A DNA stretch of 64,000 nt from CBDFKB01 sp965248715 (GCA_965248715.1 CBDFKB010000008.1:62001-126000), one strand, 5' to 3'; counted from the first letter of the stretch, positions 9,340 through 17,590 are shown. A program made the numbers and translations. Notes: a model not told the origin generated them from the letters alone.

Positions 9340-9537
9340 TCAGCCGTACGGCATCATCTTTTTGATGATGCGAGCATCGGCATCCGACAGCACGGTAGTG
9401 CCGCGCGCCTTGCGAATAAATTTGTTCGACCGCTTGATCATGTTATGGCGCTTGCCCGCCTGTGCCACCTTAATCTTGCCGGTGGCAGTAATTTTGAAGC
9501 GCTTCTTGCAGCTCGCTTTGGTCTTCATCTTGGGCAT
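9340..9537 (-). CDS. rpmI: 50S ribosomal protein L35
   Basis: Ribosomal protein L35, 65 residues, normal length. The start MPKMKTKASCKKRFKITATG at 9537 is the family N-terminus; the open frame runs further upstream only by chance. The end is DARIIKKMMPYG, the usual L35 terminus. Sits between infC and rplT as in most bacteria. Confidence 0.98.
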   Translation of the reverse strand: MPKMKTKASCKKRFKITATGKIKVAQAGKRHNMIKRSNKFIRKARGTTVLSDADARIIKKMMPYG

Positions 9538-9841
9538 TTCGCGTATCCTTTTGTTCCAACTGGAATACCGACACGCTGTAATAGCGGCGCCCATTCCTGC
9601 CTGGGATTGTACATTGTTGAAAAAGCGCCGCCGACCAAAGCGAGCCTTCGCAATCACGAACCGTTGTCGCTTCCGCTCGAATTGGAGTTGAAACGGTTCT
9701 CGCCCGCCATGGCATGCCCTGCCAGGCGACCGGCGCAAGGCTTATAGGCGAGGGGCGCCGGCGATGCAAGCGTCCAATGCGCCAATAGTGGGTCCCAACA
9801 TCCTTCGCATTTTTTTACGCAACACACCAATTGCACGATGG
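9538..9841 (-). promoter_or_regulatory. infC-rpmI spacer, possible leader region
   Basis: The 304-bp spacer between infC and rpmI is long for this operon. It has no supported gene. In other bacteria autoregulatory L20 or IF3 mRNA structures lie in this neighbourhood, so a leader is possible, but I cannot draw a specific fold. A T-rich stretch near 9807-9820 would act as a terminator tail only on the plus strand. Confidence 0.25.
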
Positions 9842-10378
9842 TTATTTTGGTGCCAGCACCATGGTCATCTGCCGCCCTTCCAGGCGAGGCAGGGATTCCA
9901 CCTTGGCGTTTTCGTCGGTTTCATCCCTGACCTTCATCAGCACCTGCATACCCAGTTCCTGGTGCGCCATTTCCCGGCCACGGAACCGCATGGTTACCTT
10001 GACCTTATCGCCCTCTTCGAGGAACCGATAGACCGAGCGCATCTTGACCTCATAATCGTGGATGTCGATGTTCGGACGCATCTTGATTTCTTTGACGTCC
10101 TGGGTCTTTTGCTTCTTGCGTGCCTCGGCAGCTTTCTTTTGCGCCTGGTATTTATATTTGCCGAAATCCAGTATCTTGCAGATCGGCGGTTTGCTGTTTG
10201 GCGATATCTCGACGAGATCAAGGCCGGCTTCGCGGGCAGCTTGCAGCGCTTCAGCGGTTGCAATCACCCCCTGGTTGTTGCCCTCGGCATCGATCAGCTG
10301 GATCTCGTGGATGGTGATTTCATCATTGGCCCTGGGCCCATCTTTTTGTGGCGCTTGCGCCCTGTGTGGTCTGCGAAT
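9842..10378 (-). CDS. infC: Translation initiation factor IF-3, AUU start
   Basis: IF3 binds the 30S subunit and checks start-codon and initiator-tRNA pairing. Reading from ATT at 10376-10378 gives 178 residues beginning IRRPHRAQAPQKDGPRANDE (first residue decoded as Met), then EIQLIDAEGNNQGVIATAEA and DLVEISPNSKPPICKILDFG, the full N-domain of the family. The C-domain ends RLEGRQMTMVLAPK. No ATG, GTG or TTG occurs in frame between the upstream stop TAG and this ATT, and GGGAG lies nine bases before it. An AUU start is the classic autoregulatory device of infC in E. coli. Starting at the internal ATG at 10267 would delete part of the N-domain. Confidence 0.95.
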   Translation of the reverse strand: MRRPHRAQAPQKDGPRANDEITIHEIQLIDAEGNNQGVIATAEALQAAREAGLDLVEISPNSKPPICKILDFGKYKYQAQKKAAEARKKQKTQDVKEIKMRPNIDIHDYEVKMRSVYRFLEEGDKVKVTMRFRGREMAHQELGMQVLMKVRDETDENAKVESLPRLEGRQMTMVLAPK

Positions 10379-10484
10379 GGTCGTAGGCTCCCAATTTGTT
10401 TGCGTGATATTAAGAAACTGCTATGGGCGGTTCTTTATCATGTTTCAAGGAAAAATACATGCACAAGCAGGTGGAAATCCGGAA

Positions 10485-11291
10485 ATGAGCGATGCGGCAC
10501 CAATCGAACCTCCTATACTGCCGTGCCAAACCATAATTGTCGGGGATGGCGACAACGCACGAACCATCGCAGTCCAATACCTCGCCGGCCAAAATCCTGG
10601 CCTAGTATGGCTCGGCGGTTATCGCTCTGACATGGCAGGCACCAAGGCGTTGGCGCTCGAAAAATGGTGCGCAGAGCGCGGTTTGTGCTGTTGCCGTCAC
10701 GACTATTCCGGCCATGGCCAGTCCGGCGGAGCCTTCCTCGACGGCACGATTTCACGCTGGCTCGAGGAAAGCATCACCGTTTTTGAGCATTTTACCACCG
10801 GGCCGCAGGTGTTGGTGGGTTCATCAATGGGGGCGTGGGTCGCGCTGCGTATGGTGGCCGAACTCAAAGCCCGTGGCGATGGCGACCGGCTGCATGGATT
10901 GTTGCTGATCGCGCCGGCCCCGGATTTCACCGAGGAATTAATGTGGCCCAACCTGTCTAAGGCGCAAAAACGAATGATCGCGGAGAACGGTTTCCTGGAG
11001 GAACCTTCGCAATATTCCAACCAGCCCAACATTTTTACCGAAGCGCTTTTTGCCGACGGGCGAAATAACCTGGTGATGACCGGCACCATCATCACCAATT
11101 GCCCGGTGCATATCATCCAGGGGATGAAAGATCGCGATGTGCCGCACAACCACGCCGCCAGGCTGGCCGCCATGATGCCGGCCGATCAGGTGACGATGAC
11201 TTATGTAAAGGATGGCGACCATAGATTGTCGCGTGACGCCGACATCGCCTTAGTCCTGCGCGCGGCGGAGCGATTGATCGGCGACCATTAG
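10485..11291 (+). CDS. Alpha/beta hydrolase, ABHD10-like esterase
   Basis: Cytoplasmic serine hydrolase of 268 residues resembling the ABHD10 group (acyl-protein or acyl-glucuronide esterases in mitochondria). Diagnostic segments are PGLVWLGGYRSDMAGTKALA, the strand RHDYSGHGQSGG, the nucleophile elbow VGSSMGAW, the acid VHIIQGMKDRDVP and the histidine KDGDHRLSR. The start is ambiguous: ATG at 10485 (MSDAAPIEPP) or 10440 (MFQGKIHAQ); I prefer the former because the domain begins shortly after. It is divergent from infC. Its TAG stop (11289-11291) is part of the terminal TTAG of a 106-bp repeat. The physiological substrate is unknown. Confidence 0.88.
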   Translation: MSDAAPIEPPILPCQTIIVGDGDNARTIAVQYLAGQNPGLVWLGGYRSDMAGTKALALEKWCAERGLCCCRHDYSGHGQSGGAFLDGTISRWLEESITVFEHFTTGPQVLVGSSMGAWVALRMVAELKARGDGDRLHGLLLIAPAPDFTEELMWPNLSKAQKRMIAENGFLEEPSQYSNQPNIFTEALFADGRNNLVMTGTIITNCPVHIIQGMKDRDVPHNHAARLAAMMPADQVTMTYVKDGDHRLSRDADIALVLRAAERLIGDH

Positions 11292-11540
11292 CGCTTGTCA
11301 CGAAGCGTTGGATTTACTTCCTCGCGCTATCTGAGCACCTCTAAAAACCCTTCTTTTGGGTCCTGGGAGCAATTTCTCGTTTTTGCGTTCCTCAAATATT
11401 TCAACATATTATCCGGTACTCGAAACTTCAAAACCACTCCCAGCCCAACAAAATCGAGGGTTTTTAGAGGTACTCATCTCTTTGTTTATGCGTGTCATTT
11501 TTCCGAAAACCGGTTTCCACTTTTCGGGAATACGCTCTAG
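11288..11540 (+). repeat. 106-bp TA-bounded palindromic repeat, split by a 144-bp element
   Basis: Left part GCGCTTGTCACGAAGCG and right part ending AATACGCTCTAG together make one copy of the dispersed 106-bp repeat. A 144-bp element (11332-11475) is inserted in the middle with ATC duplicated on both sides; removing it restores the uninterrupted repeat sequence GCGCTATCTCTTTG. Bounded by TTAG and CTAG. The left TA is the TA of the hydrolase stop codon. Confidence 0.9.
11332..11475 (+). mobile_element. 144-bp MITE-like element, copy 1
   Basis: Non-coding element with inverted ends: left TGAGCACCTCTAAAAACCC, right complement GAGTACCTCTAAAAACCC. The second copy is at 26324-26467 and is nearly identical (about six substitutions by eye). 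Flanking ATC on both sides is a 3-bp target duplication, supported independently by both insertions. No transposase is encoded, so it would need one in trans. Confidence 0.88.
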
Positions 11541-11574
11541 ATCGGCGCCACATCAACACTACATGTTGCGCCAA

Positions 11575-13110
11575 TCAGTCCGGGTCTGCCGCGCCGGCAG
11601 TGGGTTTGTGGATTTGGGCGATGAACGGAATGAGCATCGGCACGAATAAACACGCGGCGGCAATCAGCAAGATTGCCAGGGTTAGCGGGCGTTCCCAAAT
11701 AAACGACCAGGAATCATTGTTGATCAACAGCGCCCGGCGCAGATTTTCCTCCATCATGCCGCCGAGAATAAAGCCCAAAATCATCGGTGCCATGGGAAAA
11801 GACAGCAAGCGCAGAACCGTGGCGGCCAGGCCGAATAGCACCATCAGCTGGATGTCGAAGGTATTAAACGACACGAAATAGACGCCGATTAGCGAGAAAA
11901 ACAAGATCAGCGGCAACAGGAACCGTGCCGGTATTGCCAGCACCCGGGCGATATAGGGGATAAGCGGTAGGTTCAACACCAGCAAGATGATGTTGCCGAG
12001 CCACATCGACACGATCACCGACCAAAATACCGCTGGTTGATCAATATAAAGCCTGGGCCCAGGCTGGATGCCATATCCAATTAGTGCGCCGAGCATGATG
12101 GCGGTTGTCCCCGAGCCTGGGATGCCAAGGGTCAACAGCGGCACGAATGAACCGGTGGCAGCGGCGTTATTGGCGGTTTCCGGCGCCGCTAAACCGCGCA
12201 CCGATCCCTTGCCGAACAATTTGCCCTTGGTTGGCCCGGCAATGCGCTGCTCGGTGCCATAGGCAAGAAAGCTGGCTATGGTAGCGCCGGCGCCGGGCAG
12301 TACGCCGATCAGAAAACCCAAGACCGACGAACGCCCGATCACCGGCACCATTTCTTTGACCTCTTCCCTGGTCAACGCCATTGAGCCCAGTTCGGAAGCC
12401 GCCTTTTGCTCTTCGGCGCGCTTGGCTTCGTCTATTTTCTTGATGATCGCCATCAGCGCCTCGGAAAGCGCGAATGTTGCCATTACCAGCAGCAGGAACG
12501 AGATGCCGTCGACCAGGTCAAGCATGCCGAGTGTGAAGCGTGGCACGCCGACAGTTTGATCGGTTCCGACCGTCGACAACATCAAGCCAATAACGGTCAT
12601 GAGCAATGCCTTGAGCACCTCGCCCTTGCCGGCAAAGGCCGCGACCGCGGAAAGGCCGAGCACCATGAGTGCGAAATAGTCAGTAGATTGAAACGACAGT
12701 GATACCGATGCCAAATAGGGCGCCGAAACCATCAGCAGAAGCGCCGCGATCACCCCGCCTGAAAACGAGGAATAGGCGGCAATGGCCAGTGCTTTGCCGG
12801 CCTTGCCCGCCTTTGCCATCGGATAACCGTCAAATGAGGTAGCGACCGTGGACGCGACCCCCGGCGCGTTGATCAAGATCGATGATGTTGAGCCGCCGAA
12901 TATCGCTCCGTAATAGACCGCAGCCATGAGGATGATCCCGGCCGACGGATCGAGGCTGGCCGCGATCGGAATCATCAGCGCGATCGCCGACATCGGACCG
13001 AGCCCCGGAAGCATGCCGATAAAAGTGCCAACCAGGCAGCCCAGCAGCACAAACGCCATGTTTTTCAAGGTAAAAGCCGTGGCCAGGCCGATGAGAATGC
13101 CGTCAATCAT
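11575..13110 (-). CDS. tctA: Tripartite tricarboxylate transporter, large permease (TctA)
   Basis: Inner-membrane permease with about 12 helices, 511 residues, driving uptake of a carboxylate delivered by TctC. The start MIDGILIGLATAFTLKNMAF is preferred over an ATG six codons upstream because AAAGG sits ten bases before it. Family hallmarks are GMLPGLGPMSAIALMIPIAA, YYGAIFGGSTSSILINAPGV and the second repeat copy GVLPGAGATIASFLAYGTEQ with LTLGIPGSGTTAIMLGAL. Last gene of a minus-strand tctC-tctB-tctA operon. The solute (citrate, tricarballylate, aromatic acid or other) cannot be told. Confidence 0.95.
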   Translation of the reverse strand: MIDGILIGLATAFTLKNMAFVLLGCLVGTFIGMLPGLGPMSAIALMIPIAASLDPSAGIILMAAVYYGAIFGGSTSSILINAPGVASTVATSFDGYPMAKAGKAGKALAIAAYSSFSGGVIAALLLMVSAPYLASVSLSFQSTDYFALMVLGLSAVAAFAGKGEVLKALLMTVIGLMLSTVGTDQTVGVPRFTLGMLDLVDGISFLLLVMATFALSEALMAIIKKIDEAKRAEEQKAASELGSMALTREEVKEMVPVIGRSSVLGFLIGVLPGAGATIASFLAYGTEQRIAGPTKGKLFGKGSVRGLAAPETANNAAATGSFVPLLTLGIPGSGTTAIMLGALIGYGIQPGPRLYIDQPAVFWSVIVSMWLGNIILLVLNLPLIPYIARVLAIPARFLLPLILFFSLIGVYFVSFNTFDIQLMVLFGLAATVLRLLSFPMAPMILGFILGGMMEENLRRALLINNDSWSFIWERPLTLAILLIAAACLFVPMLIPFIAQIHKPTAGAADPD

Positions 13111-13134
13111 ACGCTTAGCGCCTTTCATATTTAA

Positions 13135-13275
13135 ATGGAGGCGATTTGATGGGCAGGGTTTTTCGTTTCAGCGAGGAAAAACCCTCGCCTGAAGTTGCCA
13201 TCGCGCTGGGGTATTTTTCTCGCTGGCTCGAAAAATCTCTTCCATCAAACCGCTCTAATTTGACCGAAAAGGGCT
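13135..13275. repeat. Inverted-repeat element between tctB and tctA
   Basis: The 165-bp spacer between tctB and tctA contains nested inverted repeats: AGGGTTTTTC pairing with GAAAAACCCT (about 13157-13187) and CGATTTGATGG pairing with CCATCAAACCG (about 13142-13255). The right edge TTTGACCGAAAAGGGCTC resembles the ends of the element at 40702-41013. It is probably a degenerate MITE or a structured intercistronic mRNA region. Confidence 0.4.
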
Positions 13276-13725
13276 CTACCCCCGTAAGAATGCCGGTAGC
13301 GGTTCAATAAAAACGCTAAGCCCGTAATTCATCATCGCCCAGAACGCGATCACTATCGGTACCGCGACCAATACCAGACGCCAGATTTTGCGTTCGCCGA
13401 GCATCGCGAAACCGATCATCAGGAACAAAGAAGTGGCCAACAAAAACCCAGCCGGGCGAACCGCCAGCCCGTAGGTGGACATTAGCACCAGGAACCCGGC
13501 ACCCAAGGGCCAATTCAGATTTCGAAACTGCGCCGCCTCCTTGGTAGGAAAAACGATTACCAGCAGCGAAAGGCTCACCCCCAGCACCGCGAGTATCTCT
13601 GGCATGGTTCTGGCGTGAAAGGCCGAATTTATCTGAAAAGGCAACAGGCGGATCGACTGGCTCAAATAGGCGTATGTTAAGCAAAATGCCAATAAAAGAA
13701 TGCCGCCCAACCGGTCTTTATTCAT
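13276..13725 (-). CDS. tctB: Tripartite tricarboxylate transporter, small permease (TctB)
   Basis: Small membrane subunit with four predicted helices, about 149 residues. Start MNKDRLGGILLLAFCLTYAY (an in-frame ATG lies two codons earlier). Helices are evident at LGGILLLAFCLTYAYL, MPEILAVLGVSLSLLVIV, WPLGAGFLVLMSTYGLAV and LVLVAVPIVIAFWAMM. TctB sequences diverge strongly; size, topology and position between tctC and tctA make the call. Confidence 0.9.
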   Translation of the reverse strand: MNKDRLGGILLLAFCLTYAYLSQSIRLLPFQINSAFHARTMPEILAVLGVSLSLLVIVFPTKEAAQFRNLNWPLGAGFLVLMSTYGLAVRPAGFLLATSLFLMIGFAMLGERKIWRLVLVAVPIVIAFWAMMNYGLSVFIEPLPAFLRG

Positions 13726-13816
13726 GGTCAATTTGTTTGCTCCGGCAATGGAGGAAGACGCCGGGTTGGCCGATAAACATCAGACCAGCAGCCTTAGCGG
13801 TAATTCAAACTGGTGC

Positions 13817-14791
13817 CTAAAGAAAGCCAAGTTCCCGCATCAGGTTGCCGATCTGCTCTTCCTGGCTTTCCAGGAAGTTCACGAAATCAGCGTCTGCGTT
13901 GAAAATGTCGACCCAGCCATTGCGGTCGCGCACAGCCTGCCATTCCGGTGTGTCATACATTTTTTCCAGTGCCTGGATATAAGCGGCCTTTTTGTCGGCT
14001 GGCAGGCCAGGGGCGGCGAAAAATCCACGCCAATTGACAAAGCTGGTTCCAATTGATCCGGCCTCGTTGCAGGTCGGCGTGTGGTTGGCGGCGGCAACCC
14101 GGGCCTCAGACGTGACGCAAAGGATGGTTACCTCGCCCTGACGGGCTAATGCGATCGCTTCACCGAAGCCGGTCGCAAGCGCCATAATCTCACCGGACAA
14201 CAGGCCGGCCATCGCTTTGCCGCCGGCGTCATAAGGGATGTATTTAACCGTGGTCGCTTCCGCTCCGGCGTTTTTCATAACCAGCGCCGCTATCAAATGA
14301 TCCATTCCGCCGGCCACCGAACCGCCGCCGATCGCCACTTTCGTTGGGTCGGCTTTATAAGCGTCGACCAGACCGGCCAGATCGGCAACATCGGAATTTT
14401 TGCCAACGACAATTGCGCCGTAATCACCAATGGTTCCGGCGATCGGTGTGAGGTCGCGGAAGGATTGCGGAAACACCTTGGTCAATGACCGAATGACGAT
14501 CGGCGTGGAATTGACCATCAACGTGCCATGGTCTGCGGTCTCGATGATATGGGCGATCGCTTTGCCGCCGCCGCCGCCGGACATGTTTTCATATGCCGCA
14601 GCGCCAACCAATCCAGATTTGGTCAAGGCTTCTCCGGTACCACGGGCAGTACCGTCCCAGCCGCCGCCAGCGCCTCCGGGAATCAAAAACTTGACCGAAT
14701 CCAAGACCTGATGGCTATCTGCGTGCGCAATTGACTGCGCACCGGCCGTCATTGCACTTGCGGCAAGAGCCGCCATCAATATTTTTTTCAT
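13817..14791 (-). CDS. tctC: Tripartite tricarboxylate transporter substrate-binding protein (TctC/Bug)
   Basis: Periplasmic binding protein of the Bug/TctC family, 324 residues. Sec signal peptide MKKILMAALAASAMTAGAQS with cleavage after AHA or nearby. The mature part shows VKFLIPGGAGGGWDGTARGT and the central IGGGSVAGGMDHLIAALVMK motif that contacts carboxylates in this family. A GGGAGGAAAT ribosome site precedes the ATG. First gene of the tctCBA operon; the IS element lies upstream of it and could affect its promoter. Confidence 0.93.
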   Translation of the reverse strand: MKKILMAALAASAMTAGAQSIAHADSHQVLDSVKFLIPGGAGGGWDGTARGTGEALTKSGLVGAAAYENMSGGGGGKAIAHIIETADHGTLMVNSTPIVIRSLTKVFPQSFRDLTPIAGTIGDYGAIVVGKNSDVADLAGLVDAYKADPTKVAIGGGSVAGGMDHLIAALVMKNAGAEATTVKYIPYDAGGKAMAGLLSGEIMALATGFGEAIALARQGEVTILCVTSEARVAAANHTPTCNEAGSIGTSFVNWRGFFAAPGLPADKKAAYIQALEKMYDTPEWQAVRDRNGWVDIFNADADFVNFLESQEEQIGNLMRELGFL

Positions 14792-14924
14792 GATTTCCTC
14801 CCAGCAGAACTCGGTTCAAGCGAGGTTGCTGAACCTAATTGTTGGGAGCAAATTAGGGTCTGTGGACATTCAGGATTCCCAAAAGCGTTGATTTCTGATT
14901 CAAGCTTCCAAAAGGGAGTTTGTA

Positions 14925-15299
14925 ATGGACGAAAAGCGATTTGTTTTGAATGACCGGGTCTGGGAACGCCTTGCGCCTTTGCTCCCCGGCAAGGCAACAG
15001 ACAGTGGCCGGACAGGCGGCGACAACCGGTTGTTTTTGGAAGCGGTGTTCTGGCGGGTGCGCACGGGGTCTCCCTGGCGCGATCTGCCGACGAAATTTGG
15101 CAACTGGAACAGCCAGTTTCGCCGGTTCCGACGATGGGCCGAGCAGGGTGTTTTCGAGAGTCTTTTCAAAGCCATGAGCAATGACCCAGACCTCGAATAC
15201 GCCATGATTGATGGCACCATTGTTTCGGTTCACCAAAAGGCAACCGGCGCAAAAGGGGGACTCAAAATCAGGCCATCGGGCGCTCGCGCGGTGGGTTGA
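14925..15299 (+). CDS. IS427-type transposase, first frame (orfA)
   Basis: N-terminal half of the DDE transposase, 124 residues in frame. It begins MDEKRFVLNDRVWERLAPLL and has the DUF4096-like segment FWRVRTGSPWRDLPTKFGNW, then the first catalytic Asp in YAMIDGTIVSVHQKATGAKG. The frame ends at TGA 15297-15299. A run A4G5 at 15251-15259 lies just before the point where the family sequence continues in the -1 frame. Confidence 0.9.
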   Translation: MDEKRFVLNDRVWERLAPLLPGKATDSGRTGGDNRLFLEAVFWRVRTGSPWRDLPTKFGNWNSQFRRFRRWAEQGVFESLFKAMSNDPDLEYAMIDGTIVSVHQKATGAKGGLKIRPSGARAVG

Positions 15300-15682
15300 C
15301 CACCAAGATCGTGGCGCTGGTGGACGCGCTTGGTAATCTTGTGCGTTTCATGCTGCTACCGGGACAGGCGCATGACATGAGGGGCGTGGCACCGCTGATC
15401 AAGGGCGTGTCATTCGCCGCTTTGCTGGCGGATAAAGCGTTTGACGCAAACTGGCTTCTGGAGGAGCTGGAAGACCGGGGCGCAACCGCCGTTATCCCGC
15501 CCAAATCAAATCGGATTGTGCAGCGAGAATACGATGAAGAGGCCTATTGTTGGCGGCATTTGGTTGAAAACTACTTCGCCAAGATCAAGGAATTTCGTGG
15601 CATCGCAACGCGTTACGATAAAACCGATAACAGCTACGCTGCCAACTGGAACCTTGTCGCGGCGCTTATCGCATCAAGGTGA
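15257..15682 (+). CDS. IS427-type transposase, second frame (orfB), reached by -1 frameshift
   Basis: C-terminal half of the transposase. The coding signal in this frame starts around 15257 with GTQNQAIGRSRGGLTTKIVA, the standard continuation of the family after KGG, so a -1 slip on the A4G5 run would yield the full enzyme. The second Asp is in FAALLADKAFDANWL and the Glu in WRHLVENYFAKIKEFRGIAT with the usual RYDKT end. No independent start codon is needed; TTG 15296 is a formal candidate. Confidence 0.88.
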   Translation, partial: GTQNQAIGRSRGGLTTKIVALVDALGNLVRFMLLPGQAHDMRGVAPLIKGVSFAALLADKAFDANWLLEELEDRGATAVIPPKSNRIVQREYDEEAYCWRHLVENYFAKIKEFRGIATRYDKTDNSYAANWNLVAALIASR

Positions 15683-15695
15683 ATGTCCACAGACC

Positions 15696-15864
15696 CTAGT
15701 GGAATGAATTTGACATTTGGCGCCCATTTGCAGCTTCGCCGTTTGTCAAATGTCAAATTTAAAAATTCCGCTAGATTCAATATCTTGCTAATGGCTCTTT
15801 TGTTGCCAAGATTTGCTAACCTAAGTGTTGCAACGGGACGCAAATGTTGGAATCGAACCACTAG
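15696..15864 (+). repeat. 170-bp CTAG-bounded double palindrome, copy 1
   Basis: Two palindromes joined by ATTCAATATCTTG: the first begins TAGTGGAATGAATTTGACAT and returns to ATTCCGCTAG; the second ends TGTTGGAATCGAACCACTAG. The other copy is at 25761-25930 inside the recombinase pseudogene. Ends are CTAG or a variant. The insertion sequence abuts its left TA. Confidence 0.82.
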
Positions 15865-15889
15865 GGCTGATTTGCAGGATCGAGTGTAG

Positions 15890-16819
15890 TTACAATTTCG
15901 CCTGGAATTCCGGCAGCGCCACGAACAGATCGGCAACCAGACCGTAGTCGGCGACCTGGAAGATCGGTGCTTCGTCGTCCTTGTTGATGGCGACGATGAC
16001 CTTGGAATCTTTCATGCCGGCCAGGTGCTGGATGGCACCGGAAATGCCGCAGGCGATATAGAGATCAGGTGCCACTACTTTGCCGGTCTGGCCGACCTGC
16101 CAATCGTTCGGCGCATAACCGGCATCGACGGCTGCGCGTGACGCACCAACCGCGGCGCCCAGTTTTTCGGCAATCGGAATGATCACTTCCTCGAATTTCT
16201 CCGCCGAGCCGAGCGCCCGGCCGCCGGAAATAATGATCTTGGCCGAAGTCAGTTCCGGACGATCGTTTTCTGATAGCGCTTCACCTTTGAACGTGGATAA
16301 TTTAGACGCCCCCGGCGCGGCTATTTCGGTTATTTCGGCCGAGCCGCCATCCGGCGTGGCGTCAAACGAGGCCGTGCGCACCGTCACCACCCTTGTCCCA
16401 TCGCGCGACTGCACGGTCTGAATGGCGTTACCCGCATAAATCGGCCGCTCGAAAGTGTCGGCGGAGTTGACCGCAGTGATATCCGAAATTTGCATCACGT
16501 CGAGCAGCGCCGCGACCCGCGGCATAATGTTTTTGCCAGACGCGGTGGCCGGCGCAACCAAACCGTCATAGTCGCCGGCCAGGCCGACGATCAAGTCGGC
16601 CATCGGTTCGGCGAGATGGTTTTCGACCGCTTCTGATTGGGCCAGCAGCACCTTGCCGACGCCGTTCAGTTTGGCCGCTTCAGCGGCAACCCCGGAGCAA
16701 TTGTTTCCAGCCACCAGCACGTGCACGTCGCCGCCCATCTGCGCTGCAGCGGTCAGGGATTTAGCGGTTTGATCGCTGAGATTGGTATTGTCGTGTTCGG
16801 CAACAAGCAGGATCGTCAT
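15890..16819 (-). CDS. etfA: Electron transfer flavoprotein alpha subunit
   Basis: Alpha subunit (FixB family) of the heterodimeric FAD protein that carries electrons from acyl-CoA and other dehydrogenases to ETF-quinone oxidoreductase. 309 residues. The N-terminal half starts MTILLVAEHDNTNLSDQTAK; the C-terminal FAD domain shows KIIISGGRALGSAEKFEEVI, GASRAAVDAGYAPNDWQVGQ, TGKVVAPDLYIACGISGAIQ and HLAGMKDSKVIVAINKDDEA, all standard. Immediately downstream of etfB (21 bp). Confidence 0.97.
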   Translation of the reverse strand: MTILLVAEHDNTNLSDQTAKSLTAAAQMGGDVHVLVAGNNCSGVAAEAAKLNGVGKVLLAQSEAVENHLAEPMADLIVGLAGDYDGLVAPATASGKNIMPRVAALLDVMQISDITAVNSADTFERPIYAGNAIQTVQSRDGTRVVTVRTASFDATPDGGSAEITEIAAPGASKLSTFKGEALSENDRPELTSAKIIISGGRALGSAEKFEEVIIPIAEKLGAAVGASRAAVDAGYAPNDWQVGQTGKVVAPDLYIACGISGAIQHLAGMKDSKVIVAINKDDEAPIFQVADYGLVADLFVALPEFQAKL

Positions 16820-16840
16820 CGTTAAGCTCCATCGACAGTG

Positions 16841-17590
16841 TTACAGCACGCCGGCTTCGTTTTTGAGTTTGTCGACCAATTCGTCGACCGATTGCACGAT
16901 GACCCCGGATTTGCGCGCCGGTGGTTCGACCGTTTCGACCACATTTAAACGCGGCGATACGTCTACGCCGTAATCTTCCGGTGTTTTTTCATCGAGCGGC
17001 TTCTTCTTTGCCTTCATGATGTTAGGCAGGGACGCGTAACGCGGCTCGTTTAACCGCAGGTCGGAAGTCACCACAGCCGGCATTTTCAGTTCCACGGTCT
17101 GCAAACCGCTATCGACCTCACGCACCACTTTGGCGGTATCGCCGTCGATTTCGATTTTGGAGGCAAAGGTGCCTTGGCTCCAGCCGAGCAGCGCGGCCAG
17201 CATCTGGCCGGTCTGGTTGCAATCATCATCGATCGCTTGTTTGCCGACGATCACCAGTCCGGGCTGTTCTTGATCAACAATGGCTTTGAGAATCTTCGCG
17301 ACCGCCAACGGTTCGATCAATGGGTCGGTCTTGACCAAAATGCCCCGATCAGCGCCCATCGCCAACGCGGTGCGGATGGTCTCTTGCGACTGTTGCATGC
17401 CGACCGATACTGCGATTACTTCTTGCGCCACCCCGGCTTCGCGCAGGCGCAGCGCCTGTTCGATCGAAATCTCGTCGAACGGGTTCATTGACATCTTCAC
17501 ATTAGCAAGATCGACGCCCGAACCGTCCGCTTTCACCCGTATCTTGACATTATAGTCAACGACCCGCTTGACCGGCACCAATATCTTCAT
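16841..17590 (-). CDS. etfB: Electron transfer flavoprotein beta subunit
   Basis: Beta subunit (FixA family), 249 residues. Start MKILVPVKRVVDYNVKIRVK at 17590 is preceded by AGGAAGACC. Family motifs are MNPFDEISIEQALRLREAGV and the AMP-binding region VIVGKQAIDDDCNQTGQMLA. The tail DVSPRLNVVETVEPPARKSG is typical of the alphaproteobacterial and mitochondrial group. Forms an operon with etfA. Confidence 0.97.
   Translation of the reverse strand: MKILVPVKRVVDYNVKIRVKADGSGVDLANVKMSMNPFDEISIEQALRLREAGVAQEVIAVSVGMQQSQETIRTALAMGADRGILVKTDPLIEPLAVAKILKAIVDQEQPGLVIVGKQAIDDDCNQTGQMLAALLGWSQGTFASKIEIDGDTAKVVREVDSGLQTVELKMPAVVTSDLRLNEPRYASLPNIMKAKKKPLDEKTPEDYGVDVSPRLNVVETVEPPARKSGVIVQSVDELVDKLKNEAGVL

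Larger units (their letters stand above)
14856..15696 (+). mobile_element. IS5-family (IS427-type) insertion sequence
   Basis: 841-bp insertion sequence with terminal inverted repeats: left GGGTCTGTGGACATTCA and right complement of the same (17 bases). A TA flanks each end (14854-14855 and 15697-15698), consistent with the TA duplication of the IS427 group. Two overlapping frames encode one transposase joined by a -1 frameshift. It appears complete and possibly active. It landed at the TAG terminus of another repeat that starts at 15696. Confidence 0.93.
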
